A DNA stretch of 49,539 nt from an uncultured Prevotellaceae bacterium (GTDB lineage Bacteria > Bacteroidota > Bacteroidia > Bacteroidales > Bacteroidaceae), in assembly GCA_902763615.1 (NCBI GenBank), contig CACWSX010000046.1, positions 1-49,539 of the forward strand, read 5' to 3'. Both the position numbers and the translations under genes were made by a program. The notes beneath the pieces were generated by a model. The model did not search any database and was not told the origin of the DNA. It saw nothing but the letters and a program-made list of their open reading frames with translations. This document shows, piece after piece, positions 1 to 8,266 of the stretch (positions within the stretch are counted from its first letter, which is position 1; every line of letters starts with the position of its first letter).

Positions 1-124
1 TATACCCAAGCACTCATACATTATATATAATATACAAGCACTCGCTTCTTGTACTACTTCTGTCTATGTAAATCTTTCAAAGAACTCTTTCTTCATGCCT
101 CAAACCCATGTCTTTGGGCGAAAG
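1..124 (-). promoter_or_regulatory. Probable rRNA operon leader (leftward)
   Basis: Read leftward, the DNA after the promoter at 131-161 has no plausible gene. It contains AGTTCTTTGAAAG, which resembles the boxA-like antitermination sequence found ahead of 16S rRNA in Bacteroidetes. A short inverted repeat follows (ACAAG, then CTTGT eight bases later). From the layout I infer the 5' leader of an rRNA operon whose 16S gene lies just outside the window on the minus strand. The rRNA itself is not visible, so another stable RNA operon is possible. Confidence 0.5.
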
Positions 125-130
125 CGGGTG

Positions 131-161
131 CAAAGGTACTGCTTTTTTCCGAACCAACAAA
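131..161 (-). promoter_or_regulatory. Strong leftward Bacteroidetes promoter
   Basis: On the minus strand TTTG (161-158) is followed after 19 bases by TACCTTTG (138-131), an essentially perfect match to the Bacteroidetes housekeeping sigma consensus. Transcription should start near 124 and run off the left edge of the window, into the putative rRNA leader. Confidence 0.7.
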
Positions 162-289
162 ACTTTTCAAGGAAAATTTTCAGTTTTCGGGTGTACTTTT
201 CCCACTTCTTGATAAAAGTCAAGTCGAAAAAGCCTTATACATTATTATTATATAAAAGTCTAAGATTTACAAGACAAAACAATTAAAGA

Positions 290-475
290 AAAATGCTTGG
301 TCGACAGTCCTGACATTGGTGAGTGAGAAGTTAGCTCTATGTATGGGGTAAGAGAAGCGATATGTTACAGGATGCCTTTGAGGAAGGCAAGCCTACCCAT
401 AATGCAAAAAGCATCATGGTGACGGGTGTATCGTATAGAGCCACCCCCCGATCTAATTACCAAGTGCCGAGAAAA
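290..475. ncRNA. Candidate structured noncoding RNA, family unknown
   Basis: This stretch has no credible gene but shows nested complementarity. CTTGGT near 297 pairs with ACCAAG near 461. GCTCTAT near 335 pairs with ATAGAGC near 437. TATGGGGTA pairs with TACCCATA with one bulge. Two local hairpins lie inside: TGCCTT/AAGGCA and ATGC/GCAT with a five-A loop. The layout is a closing stem leading to a multi-branched core of about 170 nt. No SRP, RNase P or tmRNA signature is visible. 6S RNA is a possible but unproven identity. Strand is uncertain: a T-rich stretch follows the closing stem on the minus strand, which slightly favours leftward transcription. The rest of 1-564 holds only promoter sequences. 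Confidence 0.4.
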
Positions 476-530
476 TGAGCATTTCATAGTTAATTTCTGA
501 TAAAACGACTGAAATTGGCAGAAAAGTTCG

Positions 531-538
531 TACCTTTG
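531..538 (+). promoter_or_regulatory. -7 box upstream of tsaB operon
   Basis: TACCTTTG matches the Bacteroidetes -7 element TAnnTTTG and lies 27 bases before the tsaB start. A -33 TTTG at the usual spacing is not obvious; a TTGG occurs closer, at 515-518. It probably drives tsaB-DUF4290-murA-rimM. Confidence 0.6.
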
Positions 539-564
539 CACTTTATATAGAAGAAAAAGAAAGA

Positions 565-1281
565 ATGTCGACGATATTACATATAGAAACCAGTACCAAC
601 GTGTGTTCCGTAGCCGTGTCGGAAGACTCGCAGGTAATTTTCCAGCAGGACGATCACAGTGGTTTGGGGCATGCGGAAAAACTAGGAACGATGGTTGACG
701 AGGCCCTCTCGTTTACCGACAATCACGCCATTCCGTTTGATGCCGTAGCCGTAAGTTGCGGACCTGGCTCGTATACAGGATTACGCATTGGCGTATCGAT
801 GGCCAAAGGCATCTGCTATGGGAGAAATTTGAAACTCATCGCTGTGCCTACGCTGGAACTATTGTGTGTACCTGTATTGCTCCGCGAGATCCCAGAGGAG
901 GATGTCCTACTCTGTCCGATGCTCGACGCGCGACGGATGGAAGTGTATGCCGGTCTCTACGACAGAGCCTTGAAGCCTGTCAGGGAGATTGGTGCTGATG
1001 TCGTGACAGCGGAGACCTATAAAGAGTATCTCGATGCGCACCCCGTGTATTTCTTCGGCAACGGCGCCCAGAAATGCTTTAAAGAAGACTTGGCCGACGA
1101 TAAAACAGCGGTCATCAATCACCCGAATGCCCATCTCATAGAAGGTATCGAACCATTGGCCAAGTGGATGCAGCCTTTGGCAGAGCGTCGTCTTCTGAAC
1201 GAGCAGTTCGAGGACGTGGCTTACTTCGTACCCTACTATCTGAAGGACTTCGTAGCAAAGCTTCCTAAGAAATTAATTTAA
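565..1281 (+). CDS. tsaB: tRNA threonylcarbamoyladenosine biosynthesis protein TsaB
   Basis: TsaB is the non-catalytic partner of TsaD in the cytoplasmic complex that attaches threonylcarbamoyl to A37 of ANN-decoding tRNAs. The 238-residue product is normal length. It begins with the ASKHA-type strand ILHIETSTNVCSVAV and carries GPGSYTGLRIG at residues 66-76, the signature of the TsaB/TsaD family. HAEKL (36-40) stands where TsaD has metal-binding histidines, but the second histidine of TsaD is absent and the protein is short, which favours TsaB. The ATG follows the promoter closely. It is the first gene of an operon and ends 6 bases before the DUF4290 gene. Confidence 0.93.
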   Translation: MSTILHIETSTNVCSVAVSEDSQVIFQQDDHSGLGHAEKLGTMVDEALSFTDNHAIPFDAVAVSCGPGSYTGLRIGVSMAKGICYGRNLKLIAVPTLELLCVPVLLREIPEEDVLLCPMLDARRMEVYAGLYDRALKPVREIGADVVTAETYKEYLDAHPVYFFGNGAQKCFKEDLADDKTAVINHPNAHLIEGIEPLAKWMQPLAERRLLNEQFEDVAYFVPYYLKDFVAKLPKKLI

Positions 1282-1287
1282 AATATT

Positions 1288-1884
1288 ATGGATATCAAAG
1301 GATTAGACTACAACACGCAACGCTCCAAACTCATACTATCAGAATACGGCCGTGAGATACAGAAGATGGTGGAATACGCCTGTGAACTGCCCACTAAGGA
1401 AGAACGTTTGAAATGCGCGATGGCCATTATCCGACAGATGGAGAACAAGAATTCCCAGTTGATGGACAATGCCGACTACGAGCAGACCTTATGGAACCAT
1501 CTCTATCTAATGAGCCATCGGGAATTGGATATTGACTGGCCCTACGATATATCGGAGGCTGACAAGATTCTTTCCAAGCCTGAGCCCTTGCCCCTGCCTG
1601 ACGGTCATATCAAACTGCGCCACTACGGTCATCTGGTAGAGGAGTTGCTTGAACTACTGAAGACAATGGAACCTAGTGAAGAGCGTGATGCACTCGTCAG
1701 GAAAACTGCTAATCAGATGAAGCGCGACCTCGTGCTTTGGGGTCACGGTTCCATTGAGGACGAGCGCGTAGCCGACGATCTGGCACGCTATACTGACGGA
1801 AAGATACAGCTTGACCTGAACACGTTTAAGTTTGAAAAAATCAATCCCAACGAAGGCAAGCAATCTGGCAAGAAGAAGAAATAA
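1288..1884 (+). CDS. DUF4290 family protein
   Basis: A 198-residue, highly charged, cytoplasmic-looking protein without signal peptide or membrane segment. The start (MDIKGLDYNTQRSKLILSEYG) and the mainly helical composition match DUF4290, a Bacteroidetes-specific family of unknown function. The C-terminus is a lysine tail (GKKKK). It lies 6 bases after tsaB and its stop is 13 bases before murA, an arrangement I recall as common in Bacteroidales. Nothing in the sequence suggests a catalytic site. Co-transcription with tRNA modification, ribosome maturation and cell-wall genes does not settle its role. Confidence 0.85.
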   Translation: MDIKGLDYNTQRSKLILSEYGREIQKMVEYACELPTKEERLKCAMAIIRQMENKNSQLMDNADYEQTLWNHLYLMSHRELDIDWPYDISEADKILSKPEPLPLPDGHIKLRHYGHLVEELLELLKTMEPSEERDALVRKTANQMKRDLVLWGHGSIEDERVADDLARYTDGKIQLDLNTFKFEKINPNEGKQSGKKKK

Positions 1885-1897
1885 AAACGACCAGCCT

Positions 1898-3202
1898 ATG
1901 GCATCATTTATCATTGAGGGCGGCCATCCTCTGAGTGGCGAGATTACACCGCAAGGCGCTAAGAACGAGGCGCTACAGGTAATTTGTGCCACCCTGCTGA
2001 CGAGCGAAGAGGTGACCATCCACAACATCCCTGACATCCGCGATGTCAACAACTTAATCCAACTGCTTAGGGACATCGGGGTGAAAGTCTCAAAAAGAGA
2101 TGTTGGAAGCTTTACCTTTCAGGCAGACAGTTTGAATCTCGACTACCTCGCGAGCGATGAGTTTGTGCAGAAGTGCGCAGAACTTAGAGGCAGTGTCATG
2201 ATGATTGGCCCGCTATTATCCAGAATGGGCAAGGCCGTCATCACCCAGCCCGGCGGTGACAAGATAGGTCGTCGAAGACTCGACACCCACTTTCTCGGTT
2301 TCGAGAAGTTAGGAGCCAAGTTCAACCGTATCGAGGGGCGAAACGTCTATGAGATTGCTGCCAAGCAACTCAAGGGCACCTATATGCTACTCGACGAAGC
2401 CTCTGTGACAGGTACTGCCAATATCATTATGGCTGCCGTTTTTGCCAAAGGCATTACCACAATCTATAATGCCGCCTGCGAACCCTATTTGCAGCAACTC
2501 TGTCATTTATTGAACCAAATGGGCGCCAAGATTAGCGGCATCAGTTCCAACCTGCTGACCATCGAAGGTGTGAAGAGCCTGCATGGGGCTGAACATACAA
2601 TCCTGCCCGATATGATTGAAGTGGGTTCGTTCATCGGCATGGCTGCAATGTGTGGCGATGGTGTCAGAATTAAGAATGTCTCTGTCGACAACCTCGGCAT
2701 CATCCCCGATTCTTTCCGTCGTCTCGGCGTGAAGATCAAGGTAGAAGGCGATGACTTGGTGATTCCTAAACAGCGTCATTACGAGATACAATCTTTTATC
2801 GATGGCACTATAATGACTTTAGCTGATGCCCCCTGGCCAGGATTGACACCTGACCTTTTATCAGTTTTGATTGTCGTAGCTACTCAGGCCCGTGGGAGCG
2901 TGCTCTTTCACCAGAAGATGTTCGAGAGTCGCCTGTTCTTTGTCGATAAACTTATCGACATGGGTGCGCAGATCATCCTCTGCGATCCGCATCGTGCTGT
3001 GGTCGTAGGACATGATCGAAAGATCACTTTGCGCGGAGGCCGCATGTCTAGTCCTGATATCCGAGCTGGTATCGCCCTGCTAATCGCTGCCATGAGCGCC
3101 AACGGCACAAGCCGCATCGACAATATTGAACAAATAGACCGTGGCTATGAGCATATTGAGGATCGCCTCAACGCCCTCGGTGCCAAAATCACAAGAGCAT
3201 GA
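1898..3202 (+). CDS. murA: UDP-N-acetylglucosamine 1-carboxyvinyltransferase, Cys-to-Asp active site
   Basis: MurA transfers enolpyruvate from PEP to UDP-GlcNAc, the first committed step of peptidoglycan synthesis. The reading frame is open from 1832, but the ATG at 1898 gives the standard N-terminus (MASFIIEGGHPLSGE) and avoids overlap with DUF4290. Length is 434 residues, typical of the family. Lys22-Asn23 of the substrate site are present (GAKNEAL). The mobile-loop motif, usually PGGC-IG, reads PGGDKIGRRR here, so residue 121 (codon 2258-2260) is Asp at the position of E. coli Cys115. This Asp form is known from naturally fosfomycin-insensitive MurA proteins. The stop overlaps the rimM start by 4 bases. 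Confidence 0.95.
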   Translation: MASFIIEGGHPLSGEITPQGAKNEALQVICATLLTSEEVTIHNIPDIRDVNNLIQLLRDIGVKVSKRDVGSFTFQADSLNLDYLASDEFVQKCAELRGSVMMIGPLLSRMGKAVITQPGGDKIGRRRLDTHFLGFEKLGAKFNRIEGRNVYEIAAKQLKGTYMLLDEASVTGTANIIMAAVFAKGITTIYNAACEPYLQQLCHLLNQMGAKISGISSNLLTIEGVKSLHGAEHTILPDMIEVGSFIGMAAMCGDGVRIKNVSVDNLGIIPDSFRRLGVKIKVEGDDLVIPKQRHYEIQSFIDGTIMTLADAPWPGLTPDLLSVLIVVATQARGSVLFHQKMFESRLFFVDKLIDMGAQIILCDPHRAVVVGHDRKITLRGGRMSSPDIRAGIALLIAAMSANGTSRIDNIEQIDRGYEHIEDRLNALGAKITRA

Positions 3203-3708
3203 TTCGCGAAGAAGACATCTATCAGATCGGCAAATTAGGTAAGACGCATGGTGTAAAGGGAGAAATAAGTTTTCTCTTCGACGACGACGTGTTCGATCGT
3301 GTAGATGCCGACTATCTAATCTTGAAGGTCGATGGTATCTTCGTACCCTTCTTCATCGAAGAATACCGTTTCCGCAGCGATGCCAATGCCATTGTAAAAT
3401 TTGAAGACATCGACTCCCAAGAGCGTGCCAAAGAGTTTACGGGCTGCGAGGTCTATTTCCCCCGCGAACTTGCTGACTGCAATAGCGACAGCATCTCATG
3501 GGTTTCCATTGTAGGGTTTGACATTATCGAAGCAAAAAGCGGGAACAAAATAGGTCGTATCGCCTCTATCGACGATACGACCCTCAATATTCTTTTCTGT
3601 CTTGAAGACGGTCACCTGATTCCAGCCTCCAACGAACTCATCACCTCCATTGACCAACAAGCCCGCACCATCACTATGCACTTGCCCGCTGGTCTTTTAG
3701 ACCTCTAA
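3199..3708 (+). CDS. rimM: Ribosome maturation factor RimM
   Basis: RimM binds ribosomal protein S19 and helps assemble the head of the 30S subunit. The 169-residue protein has the N-terminal RimM barrel, starting with IGKLGKTHGVKGE (residues 10-22), and a C-terminal PRC-type barrel from about residue 95, ending in a leucine-rich strand (MHLPAGLLDL). Length is normal. The start ATG overlaps the murA stop (ATGA), indicating translational coupling. The stop overlaps by 4 bases the stop of the convergent SLC13 transporter gene. Confidence 0.93.
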   Translation: MIREEDIYQIGKLGKTHGVKGEISFLFDDDVFDRVDADYLILKVDGIFVPFFIEEYRFRSDANAIVKFEDIDSQERAKEFTGCEVYFPRELADCNSDSISWVSIVGFDIIEAKSGNKIGRIASIDDTTLNILFCLEDGHLIPASNELITSIDQQARTITMHLPAGLLDL

Positions 3709-5501
3709 TTTAAAGGAGTCAAGGGATAGACTACATTTACGATAAAGATATTGGCAGCAAGGATAATGAGATTCATCAGCAAGCCAATACGCATAAAATC
3801 ACTGAAACGATAGCCGCCAGGACCGTAAACCAACATGTGGGTAGGCGAACCGATAGGCGTAGCAAAGCTACTGCTGACGCTCACCATCAGAGCAATGAGG
3901 AAAGGATAAGGCTCATAGCCTAATTTCTCTGCAGCCTCATACATGATGGGGAAGAAGATGGCACCCGCCGCCGTGTTTGAAACAAACTCCGTAATAAAAG
4001 TTCCCACAAGACAAATGGCTGTCATCACAACGATCGGATTTGTACCACAGACATCAAGGATACCCAGTGCCAACCGTTCGGCAATACCAGTCTTCTGGAT
4101 GGCAAGACCTATGACGACGCTACCGGCAAACACCATCAAGATTTCCCAATTAATGGCTTTCATCGCTTGTTCCATATTACAACAGCGCAACAGAAGCATG
4201 GCTGCGGCGGCAATGAAAGCACAATGCAACAGCGGCATCACGTTGAGTGCCGAGAGTACCACCATAGTTATCATAACAACTGCGGAAATGAGCGTCTTGG
4301 AACTGATATCGACAACCTGATCGCTTTCGAAGAAATGCAGTTGCGATGTGAGGCGATTGGTATTGACATTCAGTCGTGGCGGACACTCCAAGAGCAGTGT
4401 ATCACCAGCCTGCAGCACCACTTGTCGGGGTGTTTCCTTGATACGTTCACCACGTCGTGCCACAGCCACCAGCGTCAGGTTATTTTCTTTTTCAAATGTA
4501 CTGCCACCAATGGTTGTACCTATCAGACTGCTGCCAAAGTTAACATAGGCCGTGCGCAACTGGCGGTTACGGTCCACCTCACTCATCGAGAACACGTGAT
4601 GGTCTGCACTCACCAATCCGTGGCTATTCTTCAGTTCTAAGATCTCGTCAATCTGCCCAGCATAGACTAAATGATCACCACCCATGATATATTCATCCTC
4701 GGTCACTGGCAACGGCACGTCATCGAAGTGGTAGATCTCAATCAGACTACCGCCCTTGACATGGAATAGTCCAGCATCGCCCAGTGTCTCACCGATGTAC
4801 TTATTATCCGATGGCACCAGCAATTCTACGGTATATTCCGTCGTGGCCTCAAAAGCCGATTCCGGAGCCTTACGGTCTGGTAGCAACCGACGCATGGCGA
4901 TAACGGAAAGCACGCCTACTCCGAGACAGAATAGACCGGGAATAGTTGTGGCCAGTACGTTCATCGCCGTACCGGTCTTATCTGCATACAGACCCGAAAT
5001 AATCAGGTTAGGCGGTGTTCCGATAAGGGTACATACGCCACCCATACCTGAAGCATAGCTCAGTGGAATAAGTAGTTTCGAAGGCGAAATGCCCAATTTC
5101 TTTGACCACATTTTGACAATGCCCACAAACATGGCCACCACCGTCGTATTACTCAAAAACGAACTCAGACCCGCCACAGGGAGCATCAGCCTAACCACAG
5201 CCTTTCCATAACTATTTGGCTCTCCCAATAGATGACGTACAATCCACTGTAGAACACCCGTATGCGTCAGGCCTGCCACAACAACAAACAATACACCAAT
5301 GACAACCACCGAACTAGAACTGAAGCCCGATAAAGCTTCCTTGGTATCCAGCACACCCGTTACAAGAAATATACCAATGGCAGCCAGAAATACTGTGTCA
5401 ACCCGTAATTTGGTAAACAATAGTGTAGTAAACATACCTAACACGGTGACAATCGTAATCCAAGCATAGAGATTAAGCCCTAAAAAAAACTCTGTTTCCA
5501 T
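3705..5501 (-). CDS. SLC13/DASS-type anion permease with TrkA-C domains
   Basis: An inner-membrane transporter of the divalent anion:sodium symporter type; the substrate (sulfate, dicarboxylate or other anion) cannot be told from sequence. N-terminal hydrophobic segments (about residues 5-190) are followed by a soluble region (about 210-400) with two TrkA-C/RCK-C-like repeats (DAGLFHVKGGSLIEI and LTLVAVARRGERI), then a second membrane block to the C-terminus with the family-type motif ATPIGSPTHM. The frame is open to 5579, but the promoter -7 box lies at 5549-5556, so the ATG at 5501 (METEFFLGL, 598 residues) is the likely start. It stands alone and converges on rimM with a 4-base overlap. 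Confidence 0.85.
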   Translation of the reverse strand: METEFFLGLNLYAWITIVTVLGMFTTLLFTKLRVDTVFLAAIGIFLVTGVLDTKEALSGFSSSSVVVIGVLFVVVAGLTHTGVLQWIVRHLLGEPNSYGKAVVRLMLPVAGLSSFLSNTTVVAMFVGIVKMWSKKLGISPSKLLIPLSYASGMGGVCTLIGTPPNLIISGLYADKTGTAMNVLATTIPGLFCLGVGVLSVIAMRRLLPDRKAPESAFEATTEYTVELLVPSDNKYIGETLGDAGLFHVKGGSLIEIYHFDDVPLPVTEDEYIMGGDHLVYAGQIDEILELKNSHGLVSADHHVFSMSEVDRNRQLRTAYVNFGSSLIGTTIGGSTFEKENNLTLVAVARRGERIKETPRQVVLQAGDTLLLECPPRLNVNTNRLTSQLHFFESDQVVDISSKTLISAVVMITMVVLSALNVMPLLHCAFIAAAAMLLLRCCNMEQAMKAINWEILMVFAGSVVIGLAIQKTGIAERLALGILDVCGTNPIVVMTAICLVGTFITEFVSNTAAGAIFFPIMYEAAEKLGYEPYPFLIALMVSVSSSFATPIGSPTHMLVYGPGGYRFSDFMRIGLLMNLIILAANIFIVNVVYPLTPLN

Positions 5502-5548
5502 TATATAATTTACAAATTCAACAATAATAGATTGCTCTATTTCGCTTG

Positions 5549-5556
5549 CAAATTTA
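5549..5556 (-). promoter_or_regulatory. -7 box of SLC13 transporter gene
   Basis: TAAATTTG on the minus strand fits TAnnTTTG. With a start near 5543 the leader to the ATG at 5501 is about 42 nt. The box rules out the longer open frame beginning at 5579. Confidence 0.55.
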
Positions 5557-5640
5557 ATCAAAACTGATGAAAAAGCCATAAAAATAAGCAGTTTTTATCT
5601 CTTTTAAGGTGTTGTTGAGGGCTATATCGAATATTATTTG

Positions 5641-5648
5641 TACTTTTG
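5641..5648 (+). promoter_or_regulatory. -7 box of dxr-rseP
   Basis: TACTTTTG fits TAnnTTTG and lies 18 bases before the dxr ATG, giving a very short leader of about 12 nt. The -33 element is weak (a TTG near 5615). Confidence 0.5.
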
Positions 5649-5666
5649 CAGGCAAATTGTGAGAAG

Positions 5667-6833
5667 ATGAAAGAGAAGAGACAAATCGCCATACTCGGCT
5701 CTACAGGGTCGATAGGTACACAGGCCCTTGAGGTTATCGAGGAGCACAGTGACCTATATGAGGTTTACTGTCTGACTGCGAACAATAAAATAGAACTTCT
5801 GGCAGAACAGGCCCATAAATTCAAGCCTGCAGCCATCGTGATAGCCAACGAACAGCGCTACGATGAACTGAAAGCGTTGATGAACGACATGCCAGACGTA
5901 AAGGTGTATGCTGGTGCCCAAGCTCTCAACGAGATTGTGGAGGCAGGGCCTATCAACATGGTACTTACTGCGATGGTCGGCTTTGCAGGCCTCAACCCCA
6001 CCATCCACGCCATCAAGGCAGGCAAGACTATCTGTCTTGCTAACAAAGAAACACTCGTGGTAGCAGGTGAACTGATTCTGCAACTGGCTCAGCAATACCA
6101 CACCCCCATCCTACCTGTCGATAGTGAGCACTCTGCTATTTTTCAGAGTCTCGTCGGCGAGGACATGAACCAGATAGAAAAAATTCTGCTGACAGCTAGT
6201 GGCGGTCCGTTCCGTCTGAAGACGATGGAAGAGATTGCCCATGTGACGAAGGCTGATGCTCTGCGCCACCCGACCTGGGACATGGGGGCAAAGATCACCA
6301 TCGACTCAGCTTCGATGATGAACAAGGGTTTTGAGGTCATCGAGGCCAAATGGCTCTTTGGGGTAGATGCCAAACAGATACAGGTATTAGTGCATCCTCA
6401 ATCGATTGTTCATAGCGCCGTACAGTTTCAGGACGGCTCGGTAAAGGCCCAGCTCGGTGTGCCCGACATGCGTTTGCCAATTCAGTATGCCTTTTCGTTC
6501 CCGCAGCGTCTGCATTTAAGCGGTGAGCGTCTTGACCTTTTCAAGGCACAGAACTTGGAGTTCTTCGAGCCTGATTTAAAAAAATTCCGTTGCCTAGCTC
6601 TCGCTTTCGAGGCCATCGATAAGGGCGGCAATATGCCGTGTATCGTCAATGCCGCCAATGAGATTGTAAACCGCGGATTTCTCGAAGACAAATGCGGTTT
6701 CCTGCAGATGGGTGATATCATCGCCGAAACTATGCAGCGTGCCACCTTCGACAAGAACCCTTCATATGACACTTATATTGCGACGGATGCCGAAGCACGC
6801 CGTATCGCCACAGAATTAATGAAAAATAATTGA
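5667..6833 (+). CDS. dxr: 1-deoxy-D-xylulose 5-phosphate reductoisomerase
   Basis: Dxr converts DXP to 2-C-methyl-D-erythritol 4-phosphate using NADPH, the second step of the MEP isoprenoid pathway. The 388-residue protein starts at the ATG at 5667; a TTG upstream in the same frame lies inside the promoter and is rejected. The NADPH fold signature GSTGSIGTQ is at residues 11-19. The metal and substrate motif VDSEHSAIFQ (about 145-154) and ASGGPFR are present, as is the DIG-type C-terminal region. The start of rseP follows 2 bases after the stop. Confidence 0.96.
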   Translation: MKEKRQIAILGSTGSIGTQALEVIEEHSDLYEVYCLTANNKIELLAEQAHKFKPAAIVIANEQRYDELKALMNDMPDVKVYAGAQALNEIVEAGPINMVLTAMVGFAGLNPTIHAIKAGKTICLANKETLVVAGELILQLAQQYHTPILPVDSEHSAIFQSLVGEDMNQIEKILLTASGGPFRLKTMEEIAHVTKADALRHPTWDMGAKITIDSASMMNKGFEVIEAKWLFGVDAKQIQVLVHPQSIVHSAVQFQDGSVKAQLGVPDMRLPIQYAFSFPQRLHLSGERLDLFKAQNLEFFEPDLKKFRCLALAFEAIDKGGNMPCIVNAANEIVNRGFLEDKCGFLQMGDIIAETMQRATFDKNPSYDTYIATDAEARRIATELMKNN

Positions 6834-6835
6834 TT

Positions 6836-8266
6836 ATGGATATATTCCTGATAAGACTGTTACAATTTATGCTGGCCATCGGCCTGCTGGTGCTGCTCCA
6901 TGAGGGTGGCCATTTCTTCTTCGCCAAGTTGTTTGGCGTCCGCGTAGAGAAGTTCTATCTGTTCTTCGACCCCAGCATCTGGAAGTGGGACGGTAGCCTA
7001 TTCAAGTTCAAGCCCAAGAACAGCGACACGCAATACGGTGTGGGTTGGCTGCCTCTCGGTGGTTACTGTAAGATTGCCGGTATGATTGACGAGAGTTTCG
7101 ACACCGAGCAAATGAAACAGCCCGAGCAGCCTTGGGAGTTCCGTGCAAAGCCAGCCTGGCAGCGATTGCTTATCATGATTGGTGGCGTGCTTGTCAACTT
7201 CCTCCTGGCCCTGTTCATCTACGCCATGATTCTCTTCCACTGGGGTGACACTTATATCCCTGTGAAGGACATGACAATGGGTATGAAGTTCAACACCGAG
7301 GCCAAGGCTCTCGGCTTTAAGGATGGCGATATCCTCGTGGGTACTGACAAGGGGGAATTCAAGGATTTCTCTGCAGACCTCTATCGCGACCTCTCTGAGG
7401 CTAAGCGTGTGGATCTGATCCGCGATGGCAAGGAAATGAGTCTCAATCTCCCTGGCGACCTCAACCTGCTGAATATGCTGAAGGCCGAGCCTTCGTTCGT
7501 TCGTCCTTTGATTCCTGCCGTTATCGACAGTGTGATGGACAACTCACCCGCTGCGGAAATCGGCCTCCAGAAGGGCGACAAGATTATTGCCCTAAACGGT
7601 AAGCCTGTGGATTCCTACAATGAGTTTACCGAACAGATCGGTGTGCTTGAGGACATGATGACAGCAGCCAAGAACCAAGCCGATAGTCTGAAAATTCGCA
7701 CTGCTACCATCGTCATCGAGCATGAAGGCCTCGTTAAGTCTTCTGTTGACGAGCAGACCGCAGAAACTGTAACCGTTGCAGATACAGCCACTATTACATT
7801 AACCCCCGATCTCAAGGTGGGTTTCTTCGTAAAGACTATCGCTGGCATCTATGAGTCATATACCCGTGAATACGGTTTCTTTGAAAGCATTCCCGCTGGA
7901 ATCAAATACGGCTGGAATGTACTGGCTGGCTACGTAGGCGATATGAAATATGTCTTCACCGCCGACGGCGCCAAGTCATTAGGTGGATTCGGCGCTATCG
8001 GAAGCCTCTTCCCGCCAATGTGGGACTGGTATCTCTTCTGGAAGATGACCGCCTTCCTCTCGATTATCCTCGCATTCATGAACATTCTGCCCATTCCAGC
8101 CCTCGACGGAGGCCACGTGCTGTTCTTGATCTACGAGATGATCACCCGTCGCAAGCCCTCAGAGACCTTCATGATCCGTGCCGAGTATGTCGGCTTCGGT
8201 ATCCTGATACTCCTGATGGTGGTGGCAAACCTCAACGATATTTTGCGCTGGCTCGGATACCTATAA
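6836..8266 (+). CDS. rseP: RIP metalloprotease RseP (site-2 protease)
   Basis: An inner-membrane zinc protease that cleaves transmembrane segments of anti-sigma factors and leftover signal peptides. The HExxH zinc motif is in the first membrane helix (HEGGH, residues 22-26). One or two PDZ-like regions follow in the middle (NSPAAEIGLQKGDKIIALNG is a typical PDZ core). The second zinc and active-site motif is near the C-terminus (NILPIPALDGGH). The 476-residue length is normal for Bacteroidetes. A TTG 6 bases upstream is the alternative start. It is coupled to dxr. Its last 35 bases overlap the 3' end of the convergent comEC-like gene. A substrate could be an anti-sigma protein such as that at 23123-23758, but this is only inference. 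Confidence 0.93.
   Translation: MDIFLIRLLQFMLAIGLLVLLHEGGHFFFAKLFGVRVEKFYLFFDPSIWKWDGSLFKFKPKNSDTQYGVGWLPLGGYCKIAGMIDESFDTEQMKQPEQPWEFRAKPAWQRLLIMIGGVLVNFLLALFIYAMILFHWGDTYIPVKDMTMGMKFNTEAKALGFKDGDILVGTDKGEFKDFSADLYRDLSEAKRVDLIRDGKEMSLNLPGDLNLLNMLKAEPSFVRPLIPAVIDSVMDNSPAAEIGLQKGDKIIALNGKPVDSYNEFTEQIGVLEDMMTAAKNQADSLKIRTATIVIEHEGLVKSSVDEQTAETVTVADTATITLTPDLKVGFFVKTIAGIYESYTREYGFFESIPAGIKYGWNVLAGYVGDMKYVFTADGAKSLGGFGAIGSLFPPMWDWYLFWKMTAFLSIILAFMNILPIPALDGGHVLFLIYEMITRRKPSETFMIRAEYVGFGILILLMVVANLNDILRWLGYL

Noticed and set aside
49-286. Two short rightward open frames (68 and 63 codons)
   Set aside because: They cross the strong leftward promoter and leader, show no protein-like composition or start context, and overlap each other in different frames.
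290-475. SRP RNA, RNase P RNA or tmRNA
   Set aside because: The GGAA-capped SRP hairpin, the RNase P core blocks and a tmRNA alanine acceptor stem were looked for and not found.
1832-1897. Extended N-terminus of MurA from the upstream ATG
   Set aside because: It would overlap the DUF4290 gene by 53 bases and add residues absent from MurA; the ATG at 1898 gives the normal start.
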